Assembly (NCBI GenBank): GCA_037783545.1
Contig: JBBELK010000032.1
Coordinates: forward strand, 1,054,001 to 1,118,000
Source of the DNA: Henricia sp. BOLD:AAB3569
Lineage: Eukaryota > Echinodermata > Asteroidea > Spinulosida > Echinasteridae
DNA: 64,000 nucleotides
Direction: 5' to 3'
The notes beneath the pieces are model-generated. The model ran no database searches, was not told the origin of the DNA, and saw nothing but the letters and a program-made list of their open reading frames with translations. This document shows positions 43,282 through 64,000 of the stretch, one piece after another; positions within the stretch are counted from its first letter, which is position 1, and each line of letters starts with the position of its first letter. The translations under genes and the position numbers were made by a program.

Positions 43282-46200
43282 CCATGAGTTGTCACTGTGG
43301 ATTGGGATTCTCTTCATCATGGGACTTTCCAGAGTGCGCAACCTAAGAGACTACTGGAGCTGCCTGCCTGTGTGAATCCATCCTAACCGTTCTGTTTTCT
43401 ACTGGAGACAAAATACAAAATAACGTGTTTTTTTTTTGATGACGTACCCCATTAAAAAGCATTAGGGAAGACACACAAGTCTAACCGCCGGTACCAACAG
43501 CGGTACCGGCGGTGTATTTTAAGCGGTATCACCTGCACGAAGGGAGAAACCACAATCTTCCTCCCTTTGTGCAGGCAGTACCGCCAGAAAAAACCCCTCC
43601 CCCTTCCATTATTCCCCCATTGTGTCAAACATCCAAGGAATTTCCTTCCAGGTTTTAGGGGGGTAGGGGGGGTGGGGGGAGTCGTTCGGTAGGGGGTGTT
43701 CACTCTGTCTCATATCGTGCAGCATATGCCTTTCCCATCTAATGTGAAATATTTCTTCACCAGAGGCACACTTGTCGCTGTGTCGACCGAAGAATGCATG
43801 ATACGGGTCTCATGAGTCGCGCTTGATGCTCTTTATACAACTCGCTGGTGCAGTTTGGCATAGTTCCTCCGTCCTGCCTACAGATAACAACTACCGTAAT
43901 TTCCAAAAATTCATTTTGGATGAATGATACAACAAAAAAAAAACGGCGTCTCAAAACAGTAATGGATCGCTGCCTACAGATTGCTACATGCATTAGGATC
44001 TTGAATGTAAATGTTTGTGTCGCACATCAGTTGCACCATATTTCGAATAAATATTGAGCAAAACACACTCGTGTTATAAACATTTTTCACGATGTGCGTA
44101 CGCATACCTAATGGCGTTTAATACGCGGTTGTATTTTTTCGACGAAGATGTGAAAGGGGTATTTTCAGAGAGGTCTGCGAGATGTTTTTGATTATTCAAG
44201 TCAATTTTGTCTTTGTTGTTCATTCGTCGTAAATATTGTCTTGATATTTCATTATGTTGCTGTAGTGATTTCCCATAATATGTGCTATTTTTCCACCAAG
44301 CATAGAAGCTTTATATTTCCTGAAGGTGACAATTTGTAATTAAAAAAAATTTGGAAGTATGCAATAGAAATGATATTATATAAGCTAGATCAAATTTAAT
44401 TTTATATTACTTGGGCCCAAAAAAAATGGTGTGTTTACGGTAACCCGACCTACCTGGAATTTGAGGTCAAATTACCGACCTCAAACTTTTTATTGCCAAT
44501 TTTTAAGTTGATAATTTTAAATGAGCACCATTTGCAATAATTTCCAACGAACATAACATTTTCTGCACTTGTACATGAACATGGTTAATAGTGTTAATAG
44601 TGAGTTTCAAACATTGCAAAACAACACGCAAATGTATGAACTAAAATGTAAAAAAAATAACAAAATTAAATTATTTTCCTACATACCTACCTGGATTTTG
44701 TTTAGGCCGTTACCGTAAACGCATCATTTATTTTGTTTGGCCATATACGACTTTATTACGATCTCTCATGATCGGTTGCGAAGATACGACCGTTAACAAA
44801 CAAAATTTTTGAACATTCCAAACGAGTTTGTAATGACTTTGCGACCAACCGGAATCATTACGAACATTTAAGAATGTTTACAATAGTTTATGAATATTTA
44901 TGATGGTCTTTATGAATGTTTACGAATGCCCTTGCGAATGCTCACAATTCGGGGGTGGGGGGAAGGGGAGGAGAGGGGGAAGGGGAGGGGGAAGGGGGAG
45001 GAATAGATTGAGGTATAGAAACTCCAAAAAGCACATTTACTTTCTCACATTTTGCACGTCACTCAAACATGTATCTAAGTGATTTTGAGTAGTGTAGTCA
45101 GGCACCCAGTGCTTTCTATTCCAGACCTATTTAATGTAACAGGTTGTGAGTCAGACTCCAGGATACATCCATTGTGTGTGTCCTTGGGCAAGGCACTTTG
45201 CCATAACATGTCTCCACCCAGGAGTAAGGTGTGTTTGATTACCTCAACAAGCCTAATATGCTGCATGCTCCCCAGGGAACTAATATAATATACCTTTATC
45301 ATGGTGCAGCAATCTTCCTTTCCCCCTTGTTAACCACTTCGTGGCGACTAGGCATTTTCCAATTTATTCCTCTGGAGCGGGAGACTGCACTTGCAGTTTT
45401 GGTTATGCAGTATACATGTACCCGGTATGTCTCTGGGGCTGGGGACTTGATGACTAGTTTTTATTTTAAGTCGTAAATCAATCTTATTTATTTCCCAAGT
45501 CCAGTCACAAGTCAAAAACCAAAAAACTGACTTGACCCCAAGCCAACAAGATGAGAGACCAGCTGTGCCCTGCTAGTACTGACCTATGGGCTAGTTCTGT
45601 ATAACCGCCCCCAAGACAGTCAAACTTAGAACTGCATATGCAGCTAGTTCCCCGTCGCAAAGGGGTTAAGAATGTAACCAAATAGAGGCTTCGAGGAAAA
45701 AGTTTGACCCCGTGTTCAAATTGTTCATTGTGTGTATCGCGATCAAGAAAACGAGCAGTGATGCTCTCAAAACAGCGGAGGATTACACGCGCTATTGCGC
45801 GGTCACGCAGACGCATGATCGTTTTCGACACGTACTGTGGGGAACAAGACAAAAATGGACGCACTGTGATAAAGGTCAATAGGGCCCTAAACACCTCGTT
45901 TTCTAGATTTGTGCATTTGTGCATACAAGAACCTACAATTTACCAAACCATTTTGTATTGCTTTATAATTGACACGGTACCAAATTTACTATAGAATCAT
46001 TCCACCAGAGAGATATTTTTTTTATATGGAAACATATAAACATATTTTCTTATGAGTTTCGTTAATAATATTGCCGTCATGATCAAATATAGTTAGTCGG
46101 CAATGCAAGTTCTTACAATTTTTTTGGCAAACGCTCAAGCGGGCTTGAGTGTGCCCTGAACTTACCAACTTTAAAATTCCATGTTAACAACTGATGATTT

Positions 46201-47419
46201 ACAGTTTAAGGTCTCAAAATCATGTTGATATAGACCCTGTTCATATCTTTGAACGATTAGTAATCAGGCCTCCTGAGTCACTTCTATTGAATGCAAGCTG
46301 CGGATCGGAAAGATGCCCGACTACTTATGCGTTCCATGCCTCGTCTTCAGGTCAAGGCTAGACAAGGTTACCTCGGCTCGAATTTGTTCATGTGGTGTAA
46401 TCTTTTAGAGCCGAGGTTACCTATGAACATGAACACGCTATCTGAAAATAAGTTATTTTTAGATCACGTCTGGTAACCAATGCGCATTGGTATTCCTTTG
46501 TACACAGACTAGAGACAGTATATTTTTTAACGCAAGACAAAAACGGCTAGGCTGTAAGCATACCGGTTTGTTTCGCTGGAATTGTTGGCAAAATTTTTAT
46601 CGTGGCTGGTTATTTCCCTCAAGGACCTGCGTAGTGGTTATGCCTGACGAGGTTTGGGTGAGTCCCAGGGGGGAATTAGTGTGTCACGGTGAGAAAATGA
46701 CACATTTGTTTTGTCCTGTTTTGTGATAGTGTGTTCATGTTCTTAAACATTCTCAGCTCTACTGGTGAAAAGACCACATCCCAATGAAAAATGATAAAGC
46801 AAGAGCTGAGATTATCTTAGCTAGGTCAAGGCTTGCAATGCATACATAATTAACACCTTTCCAATTAGCAGTTGGGATTGTACTGAACTGATTTAGAGAA
46901 CACTTGTGTGAATAGGGTAGATAAAGCAAGAATTTTCACATCAACAATTTGAAATTTCTGAAGTCTGTATAGTTTAATCACTTTATTATCCTTTTTTGTA
47001 ATGAATATAAAGCCGAGACTATGGCTAAGCTGGATAGCCAGCTATACTAGGTCTCTTAGACCGGTTGCAATTCACCCCTTTTACGTAATAACAGTAGTGG
47101 GCCGTAACAAAAACAAACCAACAATAAAATTCACGAAAGAAAAAAAGCTACAATGCACTGGCGTGGTACACTAAAAAAATACTCCTCAAAATTTGCTAAT
47201 GACTGATATTTTCATATTTTAATTACAAGTAAAAATTAAGATTTTGTTAAGGAAAAGGTAGGTTTATTGATCCAGTATGTAAAAAAACATATTACAAAGC
47301 AAGCATCTTGCATAATTTTCCAGTATTCAAAAACAACAAAAAAATGTATAAAAAGTAGTAAGTAATCCTTAGCAAACTTACACCTTTCGCAGTGGTTTGC
47401 ATGCCCACTACTACTGGTT
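43282..47419. other. Intergenic after PDE8, no gene recognised
   Basis: G-rich tracts at 43652-43700 and 44950-45003. A SINE-like fragment (CCTTGGGCAAGGCACTTTGC) at 45180-45210. The AATAAA at 44047 is the first clear poly(A)-type signal I noted downstream of PDE8, but it is 1.35 kb from the stop. Confidence 0.4.
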
Positions 47420-47678
47420 CGTCCGTCCCAACCACTGCAGAACTTCGCAATGTATCCTGCGAAGCGCGTGCGTGACGTCACCCAACGCAAGTGCTGGATA
47501 ACACTTGCCATGATTGTCACCTGATGCAGTAAACATGACAGTCAGGTGACATATTTAGCGTGTCAGGTGAAGGAGTTTGGCCAATCATGTCAAGTGTTAT
47601 CCAGCACTGATGTTGGGTGACGTAATGCACGCCCTTCGCAGGATACATTGCGAAGTTGAGCAGCGGTTGGGACGGACG
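47420..47678. repeat. Fold-back element A
   Basis: Arms of about 95-100 nt, beginning CGTCCGTCCCAACCACTGCA and ending in a near complement (GCGGTTGGGACGGACG). The centre has CACCTGA / TCAGGTGA motifs. No coding capacity. Confidence 0.85.
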
Positions 47679-47683
47679 CACTA

Positions 47684-47839
47684 CAAATATTGACTGCTGT
47701 TTATTCTGGTCGTTTCTCGGTGATTTCGAAGCCATGACTATGCCCCATGGCGGAAGCCAGGGGGCATAGTCATGGCTTCGAGATCACCGAGGGCCTATAA
47801 TCTTAACAAACGACCAGAATAAACAGCAGTCAATATTTG
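47684..47839. repeat. Fold-back element B, adjoining A
   Basis: Arms CAAATATTGACTGCTGTTTA and complement, with a nearly perfect inner stem around CCATGACTATGCCCC and GGGGCATAGTCATGG. It starts five bases after element A ends. Confidence 0.85.
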
Positions 47840-48912
47840 TTTTATAGCAAATTTTGAGTGGTATCCTATTATGAATCCAGTACATTTGTTCACTTTACGT
47901 ATTCTTCAAAAGTTCAGTAATTGCTGAATGTCAGAGTAGAATTGTCTGTGTCACTGATGATGTACGTATTTCTGTCCATCTTGTATATTTTGTCTAAATT
48001 TAATTGCTCGCTTTTTACGATTGTTCGTCCTAATTAGACCCCAATTATGTAAATGTATATGTGCCAAACAAAATTAGGAAAATATAAGAGTATATTGTGG
48101 GTGCAATTAGTACTTAATTTGTGGTAACCTACCTGGTATTTTTCATCTTGTATTTTACACTTTGCATGTTGGTCTTTCCACAGTGATGGGGTACATTTGA
48201 AAAATAAGTAAATAAATCCTTTATATACCGGTATGTCTTTATATCTCATAATTTAAGCAATTTCCTTGTACTGTTCTCAGGAGATTACTTTTGCCCCAAA
48301 AAGTGGGAAATTGCTGCCACAACATACATTTTTCCCCTTTACGTATGTAACGTGGACAGACCAATTGTGACATTGGAAAATGTGTGCACAGGGTTTTCAC
48401 AAATGTAGCCTATGTTGTACATGTAGGACTATTTTTCCTACTCCTTGGTGCAAAAGTTATTTCTTCAGTTTAGCTGCATTATTTAAAGATAAATTAAGAC
48501 ATTTAAAGTAAACTGGGACCCAAGATCTTGTATGTCACACAAATTTACCCCATTACTGTGGAAAGGCTGGCTTACTTATGTGACAAACAACTGAAAGAAT
48601 AACAAGTGACATTTTCTGTAATATTATTTTGGAGGTATTTTATTGTCTCATAACGACTAGTACAGCTAGTGTATAACCAAGAAACTAAAGACCTTCCGAT
48701 GGCAATGCAAAAAAAGGTCATTCGTGGCCCAGTTTTCGGACAAAATGGCGGCTCCCATACTACAAGTCATCGTTGCAGTTGCAATTCTGTGTGAAGTTCG
48801 TATTCACATTTCAGTGGTACAATCATGTAAAATGTTGTGTTCTTTGTTTAACATTAACGTACGGGCTGCACTTGTTGAACAAAATGTCTTTTGTTTCTTG
48901 GGTATCCTTTTT

Positions 48913-49607
48913 AAAGGCACACGCGCCAAATTCGTGCCACGAAATACGCAGCTCCATGCCTTAATGCTGCTCTCACACTGTGGCGAATATTCTAGCGAAT
49001 ATTAATATTTGAATTTCGCGGTGATTTCGCCCAAAAATTGGGATTGGATAGTGAATATTTTCATCTTGGTCGTCCCTCGACCTCTCTCCTTAAATCTTAC
49101 GAATATATTACGAATGCTTACCAACGCTTGCCAATGCTTGCCAATGCCTTACGAATAGCTAACGAACGTTCCCAACGCTTACGCACGCTTTACCAACGTT
49201 ACCAATGGCTTACCAATGCTTACGAAAATCTACGGCGAATGACCGTCTTCACAACATTCGCTGAAATTTAGGAAGCGCTTCCTAAATTGACCGATCTTCG
49301 TAAGGAGGTGGAGAATGACTTGTGAACGTTCCGAATTTGTTACCAACGCTTACGAAGACACGACGAATGTTGCGAAGTTTGAGCGATTGTCAAATATTTC
49401 CATTGGTAAGCACATTCGCTAGCATATTCGCCACAGTGTGAGAGCAGCATAAGGCTGTGCCTATCAAATATTCGATCAGCATTTTACCAAATTGAATATG
49501 TGCTTTTTCCACTCCAAACCAAACATGTACTTGCATGCCTTTGCTATGGAGCTGCGTATTTCGTGGCACGAACTTGGCACGCACATTGCTGACGAGCCTG
49601 TGCCTTT
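48913..49607. mobile_element. MITE (AAAGGCACAGGCTCG family) disrupted by a second MITE
   Basis: 48913-48962 and 49535-49607 are the two arms of the element that is intact at 54040 and 55831. Between them, 48964-49450 is another element with about 37-nt inverted ends (ATGCTGCTCTCACACTGTGG and complement). Its interior has a 10-11 nt periodic motif (CTTACGAATG, CTTACCAACG, CTTGCCAATG) from 49092 to 49245. Confidence 0.8.
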
Positions 49608-50107
49608 AACTTTCCAAATCGGGTGTTTAAAAAGGTGACAAATATTTTTGTTGTATGTTTGTAATTATTGTCTGCAGCAATAATTATATCATAATTTTAG
49701 ATTTTATGCCTTGTCAACTCTGGAAATCCCCAATAGCGAGAACGGGTACCTTTTGTAATTTATCTTATTTATTTTATTTTAGAGTTAGGCTGCGTTCCAA
49801 ATACACGTAATTCGCGTAAATGGAATGCAGCCCTTGCCAAATTGTGGTGCATGTACTCTTGGGCAAGGCACTTTGCTATAAATAGAATAAATACACACTG
49901 ACGCCACTTAATTGTCGTTGACGTGTTGTGATTTCTCATGGAGGTACGACCTGTTTGCTTCCCGACAGCTCTTGTACATGTAGAAAAGGTAGGGAGCTGA
50001 AAAGGGTGCATGCAATACATTTACATGTAGTCCTCGCATCCTCAAATGAAACTTGATGCTTAGGACACTCAATAAAATATCTAAACATTAAAAACTATGA
50101 ATGGTAG

Positions 50108-50413
50108 GATAGGGCGACAATTTGTGTGTAAAAAAGCTATATTAGGGCGACACGCTCAATAGGGCGACATTTTGGTGTCGCCCTAATATTTTTTTTTTTA
50201 AAATCATTTTTTAGGTCAAAAAACATTTTGTTTAAGGTCAAAAACCATTTTTATTGGGACTTGAGTTGTTTTTTTAGTTGGTCTGGAACCATTTTTAGAA
50301 GCTTTGGGTAAAAAATAAGATGTCATTTTGAGTGACTCTTGCCGAAATTTTGGTGGTCCCCGGGGAGAGTCTTCCCAAAATGTCGCCTATTGCAGCATCC
50401 AGAGTTCTTTAAA
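50108..50413. repeat. AGGGCGACA repeat, second copy
   Basis: Same order of motifs as 21940-22215, ending GCAGCATCCAGAGTTCTT. It joins directly to the SINE array. Confidence 0.75.
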
Positions 50414-51400
50414 TTATTGTTATTATTATTATTGTTATTTCTTTCCGGTATTCATACCAAGGATTCCTCTGAAGTGCATATTGCACTGTCACTCGCAAGC
50501 GCGAGGAAACCATGAAGAATTCGAAATTAGAAATGGCCAGAGACACCGGGGAATCCCCTTGCTCTTCACAAAATAATGCTCTGGGATCTTTAAAGTGCGT
50601 TACTGTTCGCCCCCAACACCTTTGACACACCAGGCAGATGATCTACCACCTGAGCCATTAGGCACAGTGGTATACTACCTCGGGTTTACCCAAGACATCT
50701 GACAAACCAGGCAGACTAGATACTCTAACAGCTGAGCTATGAGGCACAGTGGTAGACTACCTCAGGTTGTCCCCTAGACCTCTGACACACCGGGCATATG
50801 CTCTAACAGCTGAGCTATAAGGCACAGTATAGGGGTTTACTTCCTCAGGTTCCCCCCAAGACCTCTGACACCGGGCAGATGCATGCTCGACAAGCTAAGC
50901 TATGAGGCAGTGGTATACTCCCTCTGGTTCTCCCCCTCCCCACCAAGACCTCTAACACATCAGGCAGATGATCTACCAGCTGAGCCATGAGGTACAGTAA
51001 TATACTTCTCAGGTTTCCCCCAAGACGTTTGACACACCATGCAGGCAGATGGTCTCCAGCTGAGCCATGAGGCACATGGTATACTCCCTCGGTTTTTTTC
51101 CAAGACCTCTGACAAACCAGCTGAGCCACGAGGCACAGTAGTATACTCCCTCAGGTTTCCCCCCAAGACCTCTGACACACCAGACAGATGCTCTACCAGC
51201 TGAGCTTTGAGGCACAGTGGCCATAGTATACTCCCTCGGTTTTTTCCAAAACCTCTGACACCAGGCAGATGCTCTACCAGCTGAGCTATGAGGCCCTGCA
51301 TGCAGTGCTGTACTGCATTAAGGTTTTCTTGAAGACCTCTGACACTCCGGGCAGATAATCTACCATCTGAGCCACGAGGCACAGTGGTATTTTTCCTCGG
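50401..51400 (-). repeat. SINE tail followed by ten-unit tandem array of tRNA-like heads
   Basis: 50410-50620 is a minus-strand SINE body (shared motifs: GAGACACCGGGGAATCCCC, TCTGGGATCTTTAAAG). From about 50620 to 51400 a unit of roughly 70-90 nt repeats about ten times. Each has a version of CTCTACCAGCTGAGCTATGA (the complement of a tRNA D-arm / box A), then GGCACAGTGGTATACT-type sequence and CCAAGACCTCTGACAC. The units differ in length and base changes. Confidence 0.8.
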
Positions 51401-51986
51401 GTTTTTCCTACAAATGTAATTTTATATGCCAAGTGTTGCATGTGGATATGTCAAGACGAACAATGCCAGATATGGGGTGCCTTGGCAACAAGCCATCTCG
51501 GTTGCAGCATACCGGACGCTGCCATACGTATCTCGGTATTGTGCTGTTACACGCCTCTTGGCTTTGCCTCACGTGTTTCCTTCACAGAAATCTGTGAAGA
51601 CACATCAGCCCGTCCGCCCAGTGCGTAAGACGGTGGGTACGAGCCAAAGATGGTAAAGCGCGCGTATATCTTTGGTACGAGCGAAGTTCCACTCGGAATT
51701 GTTGGCGACGATAGAGGGCGCACATGCACATCGCACGTGCTATGCAGTATGCACTAGTACAGTGCTAGCTGTGCATGTGTCTGATACATGATATGTGCGC
51801 TATCTGGTTCGTGTTATCGTGATGATCAATACGGAGGTAAGTATTTTAAACAGCTAGTATCGCCCCATCCCCGGCCCCCCGTCCACATTGTTTTTAGTTT
51901 TCCTGTTTATCATGGAGGTGTATGTGTCTACAACACCATCACAACTTGTTTTACACCAAAAATCAACAACATTTTGTTTAAAACGC

Positions 51987-52632
51987 AATAAACCTTATCG
52001 ACGTTCTCAATGCATTATGGGATTGGATGACAAAATTGCCCGGCCAAATGTGCATAAACCTATGAGGCGGACACCAACTAGGCAACTTTTTTACTCATTT
52101 TCACGAAAACCAAAAAGAGTTCAAGAATCAACCTCCCACCACTTTATCTTGGACACATATCAAACATATTGACAAACATGTCCCGAAACAGAAATGTTGC
52201 AAATGCGGGAAATCATCGGGGATTCCCTTCGTATCGGTAGTGCGAGTACCACGCTCGCAGCTCGGTATGCGCTCCCCAACACACGCCGTATCGGCACTGC
52301 GAGTCCGTGAGGACGGACTCGCAGCCGGCGTGTGTTGCATACTGTAGCGCATACCGAGCTGCGAGCGTGGTACCCGGACTGCCGATACGAAGGGAATCCC
52401 CGATGATTTCTCGCATTTGCAACATTTCTGTTTCGGGACATGTTTGTCAGTATGTTTGATATGTGTCAAAGATAAAGTGGTGGGAGGTTGATTCTTGAAC
52501 TCTTTTTGGTTTTCGTGAAAATGAGTAAAAACGTTGCCTAGTTGGTGTCCGCCTCATAGGTTTATGCACATTTGACCGGGCAATTTTGTCATCCAATCCC
52601 ATAATGCATTGAGAACGTCGATAAGGTTTATT
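51987..52632. repeat. 646-bp fold-back palindrome
   Basis: Two arms of 287 nt each (51987-52273 and 52346-52632) are near-perfect inverted copies, starting AATAAACCTTATCGACGTTC and ending in its complement. The 72-nt centre contains a second palindrome (ACACACGCC with GGCGTGTGT, and GAGTCCG with CGGACTC). It is probably a fold-back type transposon; no transposase is seen. Confidence 0.9.
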
Positions 52633-53874
52633 CAGTTCCGACCCCTTAACCCGAAATTCTGAAACGCTCGAGGTCACTTGGTTTGTTGATAAACAGGGTT
52701 TGACGTCATCCTGAGACGAGCACAAAATGGCCTGTGCAGTATTGAATGGAAAATATACAAAGTGTATGTTATAATGTTCATCATGCCTGTTTTGTCCTTG
52801 TTGTAATTCAAAATATAAACGTGAAAAACACTTGATATAAAACGACAATAATCTACTCGGTCTACTGTTACTTTTTTGTGAAAAAAACGGTGAAATTGTG
52901 GCTCACAATGAAGCTCTTTTGAAGTAAATACTGGTACATTGCAACCGGTGGTTTTGTCGAGGAACGAACGGCACACAGTGGTCCGTGGTTCCCACGTGTT
53001 TGAAATTGGCACAACATGGTATGCACATCGGCCGGTACAAGTTAGAACGAGCGACTAATTTTTCTCTCTCTTGGTAATAAAAAAGAAAACATTTCTGCTC
53101 TTTTTTTTTCTTGTCTGGTAAAGCATACAACTACACAACTACTGGGCACATCTCTGGCTTTTTGCACGAGAACAATTCTTCAAAAAACACCACTGAACAG
53201 AGACGGTTTTCAGAGTTTTTTGCGTGTAAACGTATGGAACTGCCGACGGTGTTTAATCGTTTTTTCTCAGGAATGCGTCACGGGGTCATGCGCATATCAT
53301 TAATACTTAATGAGCGTTTCAGAAATCGCAAAGATTTCATTTAGTGTTGCTAAATTAAATATCTGGTTTTAACGTTATCTTAAACATTCACTTATGTAGT
53401 TAAAACCACCAAAAATCCCAAACAAATAAAGTATACATCTTATAGACGGAAATTGTACAAGAGCGAAATCACACAGACCATCTGAAGCCGAATCTAGAAC
53501 TTTTGACAACGGTAGTATAATGCAATGTATTTATGCCAACTGCACGGCGCGAAAATATTAGCGCCACATGCGGACTACCGGCGCACAGTGGGCCAGGTCT
53601 GGTGGGAATGCAAACTGTGCCAAAATAGGCAAATGGTAATTGTTTTAAAAATTAATAACGTTACATTTGTTAGGTTTGTGTGGGTCTTGAAAATACTTTT
53701 CTTGCTCTGTTCCATAAACACGGCATCTCAGTGGCGACCAATGATTGGAATTCATACTGTACTTTTCCTCAGACCACACTGCCTGTTTGTTTTCTTTGAT
53801 GTGACATTTCTTCTCTTTGCACAGCATGTGTCTATTGAAGCTAGTGCCCATTGAGTCTTCACATTAGTTGAAAC
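52633..53874 (+). promoter_or_regulatory. Presumed CDK7 upstream region
   Basis: It lies between the large palindrome and the CDK7 start. I see no TATA box at a convincing distance and no open frame of note. The function is inferred only from position. Confidence 0.25.
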
Positions 53875-63383
<9,509 letters not shown>

Positions 63384-64000
63384 GTAGGTTCACATACTAG
63401 TACTGCAGAGCTGCCAACCCTCCCGGATTTTGCAACAGATTCTTCAGAAAATGACTAATTTCATGAGTCCTGGCATGGATAAAAATCTTCCTGGATTGTG
63501 TCAATTAACAACCTTGGGGATTGTTAGATGTGTTTGGAGTCACAGGATGAACCTGTTTTCACAGATGTATTCCCCCAAATCCGGGAGTGTTGGCAGCTCT
63601 GGTACTGGCTTGCTTGGAGAACTACCAAAACTTGTGTATGGGTTTACGGTAGCACCATGTGAATCTCTTTTGTATATGTGTGGTTCTGAAAAGAACCGGT
63701 GAGTGTGAACTCAACATTTTCGAACAGCGCGCTCTGTTCGTCTTCAGGAGTAATGCCGGACTTGTGATGATGCAGGGCTAATAAGTACTGGTTAAGGGGA
63801 ATTAAGTGTACAATGTGTGCACTGAAGCGGAAGGGCTTGGGTTGATGAGGCGTGGTTGTGCTAGATCCTAATACTGTGGTTAGCACTGGTGTGTGTCACT
63901 GTGGCAGTGGCTGTTGTGGGGGTGGGAGGGGGTGGTGCGACCTAGGGTATAGGTGACCCATCGGTCTGGTTGGATAATAGGGAGTGCCAGATATTGCCGA

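Noticed and set aside
45505-45994. Overlapping frames of 139 and 96 codons on opposite strands
   Set aside because: No motif, no splice context and no family resemblance; likely chance open frames.
51888-52848. Several frames of 60-130 codons on both strands
   Set aside because: They mirror each other because they fall in the two arms of the palindrome at 51987-52632.
63600-63660. Terminal CDK7 exon containing ELPKLVYG, resembling the human C-terminus
   Set aside because: The frame and phase do not join exon 9 through a valid acceptor; the last exon is probably beyond 64000.

Overview
This window is nuclear DNA from an animal, most likely a marine invertebrate deuterostome. An echinoderm such as a sea star fits best, but the sequence alone does not prove it. 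The reasons are split genes with GT-AG introns, an AT-rich background full of TACATGTA-type palindromes, many short inverted-repeat transposons, tRNA-derived SINEs and decayed CR1/L2-like LINE fragments. No bacterial operon, CRISPR array, rRNA or convincing functional tRNA is present.

Three protein genes can be supported. (1) 9565-10452, minus strand: an intronless 295-residue P-loop sulfotransferase-like protein of the family often labelled 'branched-chain aminotransferase-like'. (2) 18108-42690, plus strand: a complete PDE8-type cAMP phosphodiesterase. I assembled it from 19 coding exons whose phases all match, giving 2538 nt and 845 residues. It has an MGC N-terminus, a receiver-like domain, a PAS domain and an HD-type catalytic domain with all metal ligands visible. 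(3) 53875-63383, plus strand: CDK7, the CDK-activating and TFIIH kinase. Nine coding exons (344 residues) are present; only the last few codons lie beyond the right edge. PDE8 controls cAMP near membranes and CDK7 controls cell-cycle kinases and RNA polymerase II, so no shared pathway is implied. The two genes share a strand and are separated by 11 kb of repeats. Their relatives PDE8B and CDK7 both map to human 5q13, so the linkage may be old.

Layout: 1-9.5 kb is gene-poor with inverted repeats. 9.5-10.5 kb holds the minus-strand gene. 10.5-18 kb holds a LINE relic, a TTAA-flanked candidate transposon and minisatellites. 18.1-42.7 kb is PDE8 with large repeat-filled introns, including a 2-kb higher-order minisatellite in intron 5. 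42.7-53.9 kb is intergenic and contains twin fold-back elements, nested MITEs, a ten-unit tRNA-like tandem array and a 646-bp near-perfect palindrome. 53.9-64 kb is CDK7.

I see no clearly new molecular system. The most striking observation is a recent tandem duplication at 34380-34639. It copies a splice acceptor plus the first 55 nt of PDE8 exon 13, and it is exactly in frame and open. Use of the upstream acceptor would insert 43 residues into the catalytic domain. Other notable points are a GC-AG intron, an NAGNAG acceptor, MITEs with Sleeping-Beauty-like ends, and the nested history of the intron 5 satellite.
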